Shown here: positions 35,989 to 44,737 of the stretch, piece by piece | Numbering within the stretch: the first letter of the stretch is position 1 | Layout: every line of letters starts with the position of its first letter | NCBI GenBank assembly: GCA_016792845.1 | Contig: JAEUKH010000023.1 | Span: forward strand, 124,001-188,000 | Length of the DNA stretch: 64,000 nt | Source of the DNA: Myxococcales bacterium | Lineage (GTDB): Bacteria > Myxococcota_A > Polyangia > Polyangiales > Ga0077539 | Direction of reading: 5' to 3' | Made by a program: the position numbers and the translations under genes | The notes under the pieces: generated by a model | What the model was told of the DNA's origin: nothing | Database searches by the model: none | Seen by the model: only the letters and a program-made list of their open reading frames with translations

Positions 35989-38037
35989 CTATGAAGGGCT
36001 CGGCCCCATCACGAACAGCCCCAGCAGAAAGGCAATCAGCGCCGCGACGAAGCCAAGCGCGGCCAGAAACCTCGGGTCACGCCACCGTGAGGCCGCCGTC
36101 GGCGGGGCCTCGACGGGCGCCTCGGCAAACATCACACCACCGGTTTGTACCGGGTCGGCAGAGGGCGGCGCGGCCCGCCACATCGGGCTCAAGCTCTCAC
36201 CGCGCACCGCCTCGACCGCCGACAGCTCGGTCAAAGGCAAAGGCAATGCCGCGTCGTGGAGGGCCCCGAGCGCCTCGGTGGGGGCGGGCGTCCATCGGGG
36301 GGCGTCGTCGTCGACGGGGGGCGAGGCGAAGAGGTCGTCGGCCGGGGGGGCACCCGTGAGGGCGCTGAGGTCGACCGAAACCGGTGTGTTTTCAACCCCA
36401 TGGGCGGGCATCCCGAGGGCCATGGTGCGCGACCGCGCCTCGGGGGCTGGGCGAATGCCCACCGCGAAGAGGTCAACCCCGGCGGTACGCTCGGCGCTCG
36501 CGAGCGGCATCGGTGCGGGGCGCGGCGCGACGGTGCCCACCCGCGGCGTCTTCTCGCGCGGCGGAGGCGGCAACGAGGTGCGCGCCGCGGCCGCAGAGAG
36601 GGCCGCGCCTTCACGGCCCGACAGCGCCGCCGAGGCCGTGCCGAGGGCCATCGGGCGACGGGCCGGGGGGAGCGTGCGGGGGCGACTCGGGGCGGGGGCC
36701 TGCGCCGGGCGGCCCCTGGGGGCGTTCTGGCCGTACGGCCCGACGTTCTGAGGGTCGGTCACCACCGTGGGGTCGGCGCCCACCGCGAAGGTGCGCACCA
36801 CCGTGGTTCCGTCGGTCGGTGGGGCGTCACGCTCGCCGAGCACCAACAGATCGGTCGAGGTCCGCTCGGGGGGTAACACTTCGGTCGGCCCGAGCGCTTC
36901 GGCGAAGCTCCGCACCGGCCGCGTGGTGTCGACATCGTGCGGGATGAACACCGACGGCGAAGTGTTCGGCGCCTCAAGCATGGGCGCGGCCACCGCGGGG
37001 CTCGCCACCGGCGTCGGCGCGCGCGGCGCGGCCTGCTCGGGGCTCTTGCGCAAGGTCATGGGCGCCGAGGCGGGCTCGGCCAGCATCGCGCTCGGGAGGG
37101 CCGTGTTGCGCGCCGGGGTGTGGCTAGAAACCGTTGTAGAACCACGTAGTTGGCGTGGTGGTGGGGGCTCCGCTGCGGGGCTCCAGTCGGCGCGCCTGAG
37201 GGCCGTGCGGAGCCGGTCGGCGTCGGGGTGTCGCTCGCCCGGCGCGAAGCTGAGGGCGCGCTGGAGTTCGAGCATCACGGCCTCGGGGAGGTCGCGCCGC
37301 AGGCCGGTCAGGGCGCCGCGGAGCTCGGGGCCCCCACGGCGCGAGAGCTCGGCCCAGACGCGGCCGGTGCGCGCGTTCTCGTGGGGGGCGAGGAGCGTCA
37401 CCAAGAGCACCCCGAGGGCGAAGACATCGACGGCGGGGGCGACGGCTTCGGGGTCGTCGCGCTGCTCGGGGGCCCGCGCGTCGGCGAATCCTTCGGCCAG
37501 CGGACACCGCGCCCCGAGCCATTGGACGAGGCCAAAATCGAAGACCTGCGCTTGAAGCCCGTCGGCGGTCTGCGACACAAAAATCGAGCGCGGCGAGAGC
37601 ATCGCGTGGAGCGAGACGCCCTCATGACGGTCGCGGTGCGCCGCCGCGACGGCCTGGCACACCCGGTCAAAGAGCACCCGAACGTCGTCGATGGCGGGCC
37701 AGGTGCCGTCGGCGAGGTGCGGCGCGAGCCAGCGCGCGAGCCCTTGGCCCTCGGGCCGTTCGGTGATGACAAAGGGCGCCCCGTGCCACCGACCCTGGTC
37801 GAGCACGGGGAGCACATTGGGGTGCCCGAGCCGCGCGACGCGCTCGGCGAACTCGGCGTCGCGAGCGCCGTCGATGGCCTCGGCCCCGACGTACCGATGC
37901 CACCACACGAGGCGGTCGCCGCGGGCCGTGTCGACCGCGTCGCGGCACTCGCCGAGCCCCACATTAGGGTGCGCCGCGCCCAACGCGTAGCGCGAGGTCG
38001 CGAGCAAACTCTTGTCGCCCGAGGGCCCAGAACCCAT
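35989..38037 (-). CDS. Tail-anchored pseudokinase upstream of VgrG
   Basis: A 682-residue protein with a kinase-like fold (about 15-285) whose catalytic residues are missing. The ATP lysine region reads RLVWWHRYVG. The HRDxKPxN loop reads LHAMLSPRS, so Asp is Met146, Lys is Ser148 and Asn is Ser151. DFG (VFDFGLV, 167-169) and APE (188-191) remain, as do the C-lobe landmarks AVDVFALGVLLVTLL. A disordered Pro/Thr/Ala region of about 340 residues with repeated Thr patches follows. A C-terminal hydrophobic helix (FLAALGFVAALIAFLLGLFV) ends the protein. The 34-bp gap to VgrG suggests one operon. A regulatory or scaffold role in T6SS assembly is inferred, by analogy with PpkA/Fha phospho-control. 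Confidence 0.8.
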   Translation of the reverse strand: MGSGPSGDKSLLATSRYALGAAHPNVGLGECRDAVDTARGDRLVWWHRYVGAEAIDGARDAEFAERVARLGHPNVLPVLDQGRWHGAPFVITERPEGQGLARWLAPHLADGTWPAIDDVRVLFDRVCQAVAAAHRDRHEGVSLHAMLSPRSIFVSQTADGLQAQVFDFGLVQWLGARCPLAEGFADARAPEQRDDPEAVAPAVDVFALGVLLVTLLAPHENARTGRVWAELSRRGGPELRGALTGLRRDLPEAVMLELQRALSFAPGERHPDADRLRTALRRADWSPAAEPPPPRQLRGSTTVSSHTPARNTALPSAMLAEPASAPMTLRKSPEQAAPRAPTPVASPAVAAPMLEAPNTSPSVFIPHDVDTTRPVRSFAEALGPTEVLPPERTSTDLLVLGERDAPPTDGTTVVRTFAVGADPTVVTDPQNVGPYGQNAPRGRPAQAPAPSRPRTLPPARRPMALGTASAALSGREGAALSAAAARTSLPPPPREKTPRVGTVAPRPAPMPLASAERTAGVDLFAVGIRPAPEARSRTMALGMPAHGVENTPVSVDLSALTGAPPADDLFASPPVDDDAPRWTPAPTEALGALHDAALPLPLTELSAVEAVRGESLSPMWRAAPPSADPVQTGGVMFAEAPVEAPPTAASRWRDPRFLAALGFVAALIAFLLGLFVMGPSPS

Positions 38038-38339
38038 CGCGGCACCGAGAGTTTCACGTTCTCCGGTGTACGTTCAAGCGAACACGCACACCCCCAAGAC
38101 GATGCGCCTCAGAGACCCCCTCCGAGGCTCCGATGTGCTGGAGTCTTCACAGGATTCTGGGCCCCCAGTGGGTGGGAGGGTTGTGTCCACCTGCGGGGTG
38201 ATGAGCGGGGGCGCGGGCGGGGGGCGAGGGCGGCTGCGGCGTCGCGCGGGGGCGTCGCTTCATTGAAGACAATGGTTTCTCGGATGTGTGTCTCGACGGG
38301 GCTTGAACGGTGCCGAGAGTTGGTGAAGAAGTTGGCGCC
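38038..38339. other. Divergent intergenic region before the T6SS island
   Basis: About 302 bp between the pseudokinase start and the zinc-ribbon gene. No open frame with family character was found. The sequence carries G-runs (38200-38240) and must hold the promoters of both transcripts, but I cannot place -35/-10 boxes with confidence. GAAGAAG at 38325-38331 is a plausible ribosome-binding site for GTG 38340. Confidence 0.4.
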
Positions 38340-38960
38340 GTGAACACCGACCTGCCTCCGCGGGCGCCGCGGCGATGCCCGCGCTGCGACGCGGCTCTTG
38401 GGGGCCCCGGGCACCCGGGGGCCTGCGCGACCTGCGGCGGCCAATGGGTCGAGGCCGAGGCGCTGCGGGCCATCGACCCGGTGATGGCGCAGATCGCGCT
38501 CCACACGTCAGAGATCTTGCAACACGAGACCCGGTACGGCGGCATCGCGCGGTGCCCTGGGTGCGCCGCGGTGCCCATCACCTTTGCGTTCTTTGAAGTG
38601 TTGATCGACTGGTGCGGTCGCTGCGGCGGCGTGTGGTTCGATGGGGGCGAGCTCGCCGACCTGCAGGCCAGCATCGCGTCGCTCAGGCGCGCGGGCGGCG
38701 GCAACGCGGTGCTTCACTTCCGACAACAGGCCGCCGAGGCGGTCACCATCGGCACGGTGCGGTGCCGCGGCTGCCGCGCGGTGACGCCCCTTCGCGAGAC
38801 ATGGATGGGCGAAGACGGCGCGCTCTGCAACGCGTGCGGGCATCAGTTTTATTACGGCATCGTCGCGCCTGACGCGGCCGCCCTCGCGCAGATCGAGGCT
38901 TCGACCGAGGGCCTCGGCGCGGGGGTGTTGGCGACGCTCCGCAGGTTGCTTCGGGCATGA
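38340..38960 (+). CDS. Zinc-ribbon (zf-TFIIB type) protein
   Basis: A protein of about 206 residues with two TFIIB-type zinc ribbons. The first is RCPRCDAAL...GACATCGGQWVEAE and the second RCPGCAAVPI...DWCGRCGGVWFDGGEL. A third Cys set follows (RCRGCRAVTPL...LCNACGHQF). The pattern C-x2-C...C-x2-C-G-G-x-W is diagnostic of the zf-TFIIB family, whose function is poorly known. GTG 38340 has a GAAGAAG site 8 bp upstream; GTG 38310 is in frame and would add ten residues. The stop overlaps the Sfp-type gene (ATGA), so the two are co-translated. Confidence 0.8.
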   Translation: MNTDLPPRAPRRCPRCDAALGGPGHPGACATCGGQWVEAEALRAIDPVMAQIALHTSEILQHETRYGGIARCPGCAAVPITFAFFEVLIDWCGRCGGVWFDGGELADLQASIASLRRAGGGNAVLHFRQQAAEAVTIGTVRCRGCRAVTPLRETWMGEDGALCNACGHQFYYGIVAPDAAALAQIEASTEGLGAGVLATLRRLLRA

Positions 38961-39679
38961 GGGGCGCGGCCAGGCTGGTGCTCGTCGGGGCCGAGGCCGC
39001 CCTCGACGACGCGACCTCGGCGGCCTGCGAGGCCGTGCTCGACGCGCGCGAGCGCGAGCGCCTCGCGATGATCTCGCACCCCGAGGTACGGGCCGAGTTC
39101 TTGCGGGCCCGGGCCCTCGTACGCGCGGCGCTCTCGACGGTGCGCCGAGAGCGCCCGACCGGGTGGCGCTTCGAGCAGAACGCCCACGGCCGACCGCGGG
39201 CTTTTGACAGCGCCGGGGCGCCTGGGCCGGCCTTCAACCTCTCGCACACCCGCGGCCTCCTGGCGGTGCTCGTTCACGACGATCCGGAGGCCGTGCTTGG
39301 GGTCGACGTCGAGGCCTTGGGGCGTCGCGGCGGGGGGCCCGAGGTCGCCGAGCGCTTCTTCTCGGTCGACGAGGTGCGCGCGCTGAGGGGCCTCGCGCCC
39401 GCGGCCCAACGCGATCGCTTCTTCGACTATTGGACGCTCAAAGAGGCTTACATCAAGGCCCGCGGCGTGGGCGTCTCGCTGGGCCTCGGGCGCTTCTCGT
39501 TTGTGATCGACGACCCCGCCGCGGTCACCGTGCGCTTCGACGCGAGCCTCGACGACGACCCGGGGCGCTGGCGCTTCGCGCGCTTCGACCCGTGGCCCGG
39601 TCACCGCGTGGCCTTGGCCTTGGGGCACCCCGAGGCCACATGGCAGACCGAACGCTGGCCCGACCCCTTCGGCCCCTGA
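38957..39679 (+). CDS. 4'-phosphopantetheinyl transferase (Sfp type)
   Basis: A 240-residue enzyme that moves the phosphopantetheine arm of CoA onto carrier proteins of fatty-acid, polyketide or peptide synthases. Motifs are in order: FNLSHTRGLLAVLV, LGVDVEALGRR (Mg-binding Asp/Glu), and FFDYWTLKEAYIKARGVGVSL (the W-x-x-K-E-A-x-x-K core). It is a single-copy maturation enzyme here, with no synthase in the window. It overlaps the zinc-ribbon gene stop by 4 bp. Confidence 0.92.
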   Translation: MRGAARLVLVGAEAALDDATSAACEAVLDARERERLAMISHPEVRAEFLRARALVRAALSTVRRERPTGWRFEQNAHGRPRAFDSAGAPGPAFNLSHTRGLLAVLVHDDPEAVLGVDVEALGRRGGGPEVAERFFSVDEVRALRGLAPAAQRDRFFDYWTLKEAYIKARGVGVSLGLGRFSFVIDDPAAVTVRFDASLDDDPGRWRFARFDPWPGHRVALALGHPEATWQTERWPDPFGP

Positions 39680-39806
39680 AGAAGCGCGGCGGGGCCTTGT
39701 CAGGGCCATCGCGGGTGCGCATTGCTGACACGAACGCTGCCTCTGTGTTGCCGAGGGCGTTTTCAGGGTGCTAAGAGACCCTCTTACCCCCCGTAAGGAG
39801 TCTGCG

Positions 39807-40049
39807 ATGTTTGGTTTGGGTCCGACCGAGTTGATCGTGATCGCGTTGCTGGTGGTGCTGCTCTTTGGCGCGGCGAAGATCCCCGAGCTTGGGCGCGGCA
39901 TCGGTGAGGGCATCTCGAACTTCAAGAAGGGGCTCAAAGAGGGCCAAGACGGGCCCACCGAAGAGGCTTCGACGAAAGAGCTCAAAGACGGCGAGGTCAA
40001 GCGCTTGCCCTCGGGCGAGCGTCGCGAAGAAGAGTCACGCAGCGCCTGA
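39807..40049 (+). CDS. tatA: Twin-arginine translocase protein TatA/TatE
   Basis: An 80-residue pore-forming subunit of the Tat pathway, which exports folded proteins. The sequence has the classic short N-terminal membrane helix after [20 protein letters not shown], the hinge [15 protein letters not shown], the amphipathic helix [11 protein letters not shown], and an acidic-basic tail. AAGGAG lies 8-13 bp upstream of ATG 39807. It stands alone; tatB and tatC are not in the window. A strong terminator follows. Confidence 0.95.
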   Translation: MFGLGPTELIVIALLVVLLFGAAKIPELGRGIGEGISNFKKGLKEGQDGPTEEASTKELKDGEVKRLPSGERREEESRSA

Positions 40050-40075
40050 GGCCCTCGCCCTGGGTGCGCGGTCTA

Positions 40076-40111
40076 GCCCTTCGAGGTTCGCACCACCTCG
40101 GAGGGCTTTTT
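40076..40111 (+). terminator. Rho-independent terminator after tatA
   Basis: A 12-bp stem (GCCCTTCGAGGT / ACCTCGGAGGGC with one G-T pair), 7-nt loop and TTTTT at 40107-40111. It lies 26 bp after the tatA stop and before the convergent FliP gene. Confidence 0.9.
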
Positions 40112-40124
40112 GCGTTCTCTCGGC

Positions 40125-40835
40125 TCAGTGATACCCGAGCACCAGGGCCCGGGCGAGCACCCGCCAGCCGTCGGCGCTCACAAACAACGCGAGCTTGAAG
40201 GGCAGCGCCACCGCGCTCGCTGACAGCGTCGAGAGGCCCATCGCGGCGAGCCCTTGGGCCACCACCAGGTCGAGCACGAGGAAGGGCAACAGCAGCAAGA
40301 AGGCCATCACAAAGGCCCGGGTGAGCTCGCTGAGCGCGAAGGCGGGCAAGAGCACCGTCACCGACCCGGGGTCGACGCGTGCGGGGCTCTGCTGCTGGGC
40401 GCGGGCGCGGGTCGCGAGCTCGACGAAGAGCGCGCGGTCGCGGGGGTCGCTGTTGTCACGCAGAAAGCGCAGCACCGGGGCCCGAGCTGCCTGCCAGGTC
40501 TGATCGAGCGCGTCGAGGCCCGCGGGGGTGGTGGGGTCGCGGCGCAGGGCCTCAAGGGCGGGCGCGCGGGCCGACTGCCACGCAGCGTCGAGGGTGGGGG
40601 CCATGATGTGGAGCGAGAGCACCGCCGAGAGGCCCAAGGTGACGAGCTGCCCGGGGAGCTCAGCGGCGCCGAAGGCGTTGCGTAACGAAGCGAAAACAAT
40701 CGAGCATTTGACGAAGCTCGTGCCCAAGAGCAGCACCGCAGGGAGCAAGGTCGCGAGGCCGAAGAGCACCGCGAGGAGGAGCGGGTTCTGGCCCGTCGCG
40801 GGGGGGAGCTGTTGGGCCAGGGCGAGGGCGTTCAT
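40125..40835 (-). CDS. fliP: FliP/SctR-family export-apparatus membrane protein
   Basis: A 236-residue inner-membrane protein of type III export gates. Signatures are TSFVKCSIVFASLRNAFG near the N-terminus, LSLHIMAPTLDAAW, and the C-terminal block ALSELTRAFVMAFLLLLPFLVLDLVVAQGLAAMG followed by PFKLALFVSADGW. It starts at ATG 40835 and overlaps the FliO-like stop by 4 bp. FliQ, FliR, FlhA and the ATPase are not adjacent, because the next gene is convergent tatA. It could serve a flagellar relic or a non-flagellar type III system encoded elsewhere. Confidence 0.88.
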   Translation of the reverse strand: MNALALAQQLPPATGQNPLLLAVLFGLATLLPAVLLLGTSFVKCSIVFASLRNAFGAAELPGQLVTLGLSAVLSLHIMAPTLDAAWQSARAPALEALRRDPTTPAGLDALDQTWQAARAPVLRFLRDNSDPRDRALFVELATRARAQQQSPARVDPGSVTVLLPAFALSELTRAFVMAFLLLLPFLVLDLVVAQGLAAMGLSTLSASAVALPFKLALFVSADGWRVLARALVLGYH

Positions 40836-41188
40836 GCCGAGGCTCCGCGGGCGCTGTCGGGTGACGTCGCGGCTGTGAGGGGGGCTGCTGTGAGGGGGGC
40901 TGCTGTGAGGGGGGCTTCGGGGGCGCTGGGGGCGGGTCGCGGGGGGCAGTTGGTGATGAGCGAGAGGCCGCGCTCGGTGGCGCCGACGACGAGGGTCTGG
41001 TCGTCGACGCGCACGAGGTAGAGGGCGTGGCCGGGGGCGAGCGGGAGTCGTTCTTCGAGGCGCATCCGGGCGCCTGAGGGCCGCAGGCGCGGGGCGCCGA
41101 CGCGGATCAGCCACCACGCCAAGGCGCTCACCGCGGCGAGGCATACGAGGGTCTGAGCGAGGCTGCTGCCGTACGAGGGGGGATCCAC
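40832..41188 (-). CDS. fliO: FliO/MopB-like export protein
   Basis: A 118-residue protein with one membrane helix (LAQTLVCLAAVSALAWWLI), followed by the FliO core: MRLEERLPLAPGHALYLVRVDDQTLVVGATERGLSLI. FliO helps assemble FliP rings. GTG 41188 is chosen because the sequence upstream is shadow of the next gene. The tail contains three 5-residue repeats (APLTA). Its overlap with fliP by ATGA supports the identification. Confidence 0.78.
   Translation of the reverse strand: MDPPSYGSSLAQTLVCLAAVSALAWWLIRVGAPRLRPSGARMRLEERLPLAPGHALYLVRVDDQTLVVGATERGLSLITNCPPRPAPSAPEAPLTAAPLTAAPLTAATSPDSARGASA
40872..40916. repeat. Three 15-bp tandem repeats in the FliO tail
   Basis: GCTGTGAGGGGGGCT occurs three times head to tail, coding for Ala-Pro-Leu-Thr-Ala-type units. 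In-frame length change is possible. Confidence 0.9.
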
Positions 41189-41231
41189 GGCGCGGGAGTG
41201 TACCTCGGGTCGCCGGGGCGATCGAAGGGGC

Positions 41232-43580
41232 TCAGGCCGAAGCTTCGGCGGCGGCTTCGTCTTTGTTCGACGCGGGGCTCTCGGGCTGGTCTCGGAAGGC
41301 CACCGAGCGTTCGAGGAGCTCGGCCACATCGAGCTGCTCGACGGGGGTTTTGAGGGTGTCGTCCATGCTCTTGATGCCGTCGGTGAGCATGGTCTGGCAG
41401 AAGGGGCAGCCCGAGGCGATCACGGTGGGCTCGGTCTTGAGGAGCTGCAAGGTGCGCTTCTTGTTGACGCGCTCGGCCGAGTGCTGCTCTTCCATCCACA
41501 TTTGGGCGCCGCCGGCGCCGCAGCAGAGGCCCTTCTCGCGGGTGGCTTCGGCCTCGACGAGCTCGACCCCGGGGATGCTCGCGAGCACCTTCCGCGGGGG
41601 CTCGTAGATGCCGTTGTAGCGCCCGAGGTAACAGCTGTCGTGGTAGGCGACCCGGGCCTTCACGCCGCGGGTGGGCTTGATCTTCCCTTCGGCCAAGAGC
41701 CCGAGGAGAAAATCGGTGTGGTGGACGACCTCGAAGCGCGCGCCGAAATCGGGGTACTCGTTCGCGAGGGTGTTGAAACAGTGCGGGCAGGTGGTGACGA
41801 TCTTGCGCGGTTTGTACTGGTTCAGCGCGGCGACGTTCTGCTCGGCGAGCATCATGAAGAGGTGCTCGTTGCCGGCGCGGCGCGCGGGGTCACCGGTGCA
41901 GGTCTCTTCGCTCCCGAGGATGGCGAAATTGACCTGGGCTTCGCGGAAGAGGCGCACCGTGGCGCGGGCGATCTTCTTCGCGCGGTCGTCGTAGCTGCCG
42001 GCGCAGCCGACCCAGTACAAGACCTCGGCGTCGGGCTTGTCGGCCATGAGGGGGACGTCGAGCCCGTCGCTCCAGACGGCGCGGTCCATCTTGGTGATGT
42101 TCCACGGGTTGCCGTTGGTTTCGAGGGCCTGGAAGGTCTTCTGAAGCTCTGCCGGAAACTCCCCGCGCACCATCACCACGTTGCGTCGCATGTCTACGAT
42201 CTTGTCGACATACGAGATCATCACCGGGCACTGCTCTTCACAGGCCCGGCACGTCGTGCACGCCCAGATCACATCGGGGTGAATGATGTCGGGCACCAGG
42301 TTCTCAGTGAACACCGGCTTGGGCGCCTCGCCGTTCTCGCCGTACGGGTCGAAGTTGAACACCGCGTCTTGCTTCTCATAGAGCGCGTCGCGAAGGTCGA
42401 TGCTGAGATGCTTCGGCGACAAGAGCTTGCCCGTGGTGTGGGCGGGGCAGTTGTCTGAGCAGCGCCCGCACTCGGTGCAGGTGTAGAAATCGAGGAGCGC
42501 CTTCCATGAGAAATGGTCGAGCCGCGAGACGCCGATGGGCACCGAGCCGGGGTCCGGCGCCTCCATCGCGGCGGCCATCTTCTCGACAAGGGCGTCGGCC
42601 GAGGGGGCCATGGGCAAGAGTCGGCCCGGCGCGTCCATGTTGCGCAGGAGCACGTTGCCGAGCGCCACGATGACGTGAAAATGCTTGCCGTAAGGGAGGT
42701 AGTTTAGAAACAAGAACACCAGCGAGACGTGCGTCCAAAACCCGACGGCGCCGATGGCGTGGGCGGTGGCGGGGTTTGACACGCCGAGCGCCGACAAGAG
42801 CATCGCGACGAGGCGCCCGAGGTTCTCACCCGTGGTGTTCGCGTGATGGGTGATGTTTGCGCTGACGTCGCCGCCCTCGCGGAGGGCCCGGCTGAGCATG
42901 TCGCCGCCGTCGTAGAGCACATCGCTCACCATCATCGTGGCGATGACGCCGAGCACCACCCAGGCGTGCCAGCCGTACGCGAGGCGCTTGACGCCCAACA
43001 TCCGAAAGCGAATGAAGGTCGCGACGCCCGCGAGCACGCCGAAGACCACCACGTCTTTCAAGACGTTGTAGCCGAAGCCCGCCATGCGAAAGAGCGGCTC
43101 GGTGCTAAAGGGGTCGAGGACGATGCCGTTGAAGCTCTCGTCGAAGCCGCGCCCCACGAGGATCACCGTGCGCAGGGTCAGCGTCGCGAAGCCGAGGAAG
43201 ATCGCATAGTGGGCGACCCCCGCGAGGGCGTACTTCGGCATCTTGATCTGCGCCCTGAGCGCCCAGAACAGAAAGAGCCCGCCGCCGATGCCGCCCATGG
43301 TGAGGCCGAGCATCAAGAAATTGTGACCCACCGCGCCGCCCGCGAGCACGCCCACCAGCGCCGCCGGGGCCGCCATGAGGCACACCACCGCGGCCGCCAC
43401 CACGCCGCTGCCGAAGGGGCTCGGGGCGCGGTCGCCGGGGCTCTGGGTGAGGCGCTCCCACCAGTATCCGAAGGGGGGCGCCGAGGCGCCCGCGGCGAGC
43501 AGCGTCAATCGACGAAACGCGCTCAGGGCGAAGGTGAGATTCAGGCCACCGACGAGCAGGGCCATGACGACGGGATTCAT
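41232..43580 (-). CDS. Membrane FeS oxidoreductase, probable ETF:menaquinone oxidoreductase type
   Basis: A 782-residue protein. About six membrane helices in the first 330 residues carry several His suitable for heme. Two [4Fe-4S] ferredoxin motifs follow (CTECGRCSDNCP, CTTCRACEEQCP). Two CCG domains as in HdrB/HdrD are present (CPHCFNTLANEYPDF with CCGAGGAQMWMEEQ; also SCYLGRYN and CPFCQTML). This architecture matches the iron-sulfur oxidoreductases that pass electrons from ETF to menaquinone in fatty-acid oxidisers. ATG 43580 follows GAGAGG. A CTGAAT-N4-ATTCAG site lies about 130 bp upstream, shared with the BKACE operon. The acyl-CoA dehydrogenase at 9.6 kb would be an electron source in this model. 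Confidence 0.85.
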   Translation of the reverse strand: MNPVVMALLVGGLNLTFALSAFRRLTLLAAGASAPPFGYWWERLTQSPGDRAPSPFGSGVVAAAVVCLMAAPAALVGVLAGGAVGHNFLMLGLTMGGIGGGLFLFWALRAQIKMPKYALAGVAHYAIFLGFATLTLRTVILVGRGFDESFNGIVLDPFSTEPLFRMAGFGYNVLKDVVVFGVLAGVATFIRFRMLGVKRLAYGWHAWVVLGVIATMMVSDVLYDGGDMLSRALREGGDVSANITHHANTTGENLGRLVAMLLSALGVSNPATAHAIGAVGFWTHVSLVFLFLNYLPYGKHFHVIVALGNVLLRNMDAPGRLLPMAPSADALVEKMAAAMEAPDPGSVPIGVSRLDHFSWKALLDFYTCTECGRCSDNCPAHTTGKLLSPKHLSIDLRDALYEKQDAVFNFDPYGENGEAPKPVFTENLVPDIIHPDVIWACTTCRACEEQCPVMISYVDKIVDMRRNVVMVRGEFPAELQKTFQALETNGNPWNITKMDRAVWSDGLDVPLMADKPDAEVLYWVGCAGSYDDRAKKIARATVRLFREAQVNFAILGSEETCTGDPARRAGNEHLFMMLAEQNVAALNQYKPRKIVTTCPHCFNTLANEYPDFGARFEVVHHTDFLLGLLAEGKIKPTRGVKARVAYHDSCYLGRYNGIYEPPRKVLASIPGVELVEAEATREKGLCCGAGGAQMWMEEQHSAERVNKKRTLQLLKTEPTVIASGCPFCQTMLTDGIKSMDDTLKTPVEQLDVAELLERSVAFRDQPESPASNKDEAAAEASA

Positions 43581-43708
43581 TGCGATGCCTCTCACGCGCG
43601 GCCGAAGCCCGACACGCCCCATGGCCTGTACCGGGCACTCGCGCAGATGTCGCCGTCTCTATAGGCTTTCAGCCCTTGCGGTCAATGAGACGACCGCCCC
43701 CGCGCCGA

Positions 43709-43724
43709 CTGAATCGTCATTCAG
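43709..43724. promoter_or_regulatory. Second copy of the CTGAAT-N4-ATTCAG operator
   Basis: CTGAAT-CGTC-ATTCAG, same spacing as the palindrome at 17297-17322 but less symmetric in the centre. It lies about 130 bp before the FeS oxidoreductase start and overlaps the end of the amidotransferase gene. Confidence 0.6.
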
Positions 43725-44610
43725 CGGCGTCGGCCGCGAGCCCCACGGGGATGATGCTCGGGCGTGCCGCGGGCGCTTTGCTCATGGGGGCGCGCCGCAC
43801 CCGCACCTTGGGTCGCGCGATGGGCCGCCCGGACGTCAGCGTGGCGACCCGGCGGCCGCGACGAAAAACCCACATCTCTGCGGGTTTGCCGAGGGTCCAC
43901 ACCTCGTCGCGGGTGAGGGGGGCGGTGGCGATGACGGCGACGCGGTCGCGGGGCGTCGTAAACTGGCGAAAATCGACCGAAATCTCTTCGTCGGCGAGGG
44001 TCGCCGTGCCGAAGGGGGCCTCGCGCACGAGGTACGACAGGCGCGTGTCGCAGCGGGCGAAGAGATGGCGCCCGTTGCCGAGGATGAAGTTGAAGGTGCC
44101 GCGCTCGGCGAGCTCGCCGGCGACCTCGGCGATGTGCTCCCAGAGGTCGCGGGCGCGCCGCGGCGGCCCCTCGGGGAAGCGCACCCGGAGCCGCTCCAAG
44201 AGATGGCAGAACGCGCGCTCAGAGTCGGTGTCGCCGATGGGGGTGAAGCGCCCGAGGCTCAGCGTGTGGGCGTCGCGCAGGGTGCCGTTGTGCGCGAAGA
44301 CCCAGTGCTGGCCCCAGAGCTCGCGCTGAAAGGGGTGCGTGTTGGCGAGCTTGACCTTGCCGCGGGTCTTCTGCCGAATGTGCGCGACGGCCTGGTAGGT
44401 CTTGATCGAGTGGCTGCGCAGAAAGCTCGCGAGGGGTGAGGCCGCGCAGGCTCGGGTCTCGAGAAACAGCCGCGCCGCGGGCCCCTCGAAGAACGCGACG
44501 CCCCAGCCGTCAGCGTGGGGCCCCGTGCGCCCGCCCCGGCAGGCGAAGCCCGTGAACGAGAAGACAAGATCCGTTGGGGTGTTGCAGTCCATCCCAAGTA
44601 GCTCGCACAT
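43717..44610 (-). CDS. Class II glutamine amidotransferase (YafJ/GATase II)
   Basis: A 297-residue Ntn-hydrolase-type amidotransferase domain protein. It begins MCELLGMDCNTPTD, so Cys2 is the expected nucleophile. Further marks are GPHADGWGVAFFEG, VAHIRQKTRGKVKLANTHPF, WVFAHNGTLRD and PIGDTDSERAF, which bind glutamine and release ammonia. No synthase domain follows, as in the stand-alone YafJ group whose acceptor is unknown. The C-terminal 60 residues are basic. It is in the same direction as the FeS oxidoreductase with a gap of about 136 bp. Confidence 0.9.
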   Translation of the reverse strand: MCELLGMDCNTPTDLVFSFTGFACRGGRTGPHADGWGVAFFEGPAARLFLETRACAASPLASFLRSHSIKTYQAVAHIRQKTRGKVKLANTHPFQRELWGQHWVFAHNGTLRDAHTLSLGRFTPIGDTDSERAFCHLLERLRVRFPEGPPRRARDLWEHIAEVAGELAERGTFNFILGNGRHLFARCDTRLSYLVREAPFGTATLADEEISVDFRQFTTPRDRVAVIATAPLTRDEVWTLGKPAEMWVFRRGRRVATLTSGRPIARPKVRVRRAPMSKAPAARPSIIPVGLAADAAE

Positions 44611-44737
44611 CGCCCCCGCAGTTTACGGGCCCGCGGGCCCCTTGGCCACGGATTTACACCCGCGCCGCGCCCCTTAGGAGAGCGCGCGGCGGTACGATTT
44701 CGGGTCAGGTCTCGGCCCGCGCCGCGTCACCCCGGGT

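Noticed and set aside
30400..38037. A complete T6SS or an extracellular contractile injection system
   Set aside because: Only VgrG, PAAR and cargo genes are present. No sheath, baseplate, membrane complex or ClpV gene is in the window.
40125..41188. A type III secretion or flagellar gene cluster
   Set aside because: Only FliO- and FliP-like genes are present; the neighbours are tatA and an iron-sulfur oxidoreductase.
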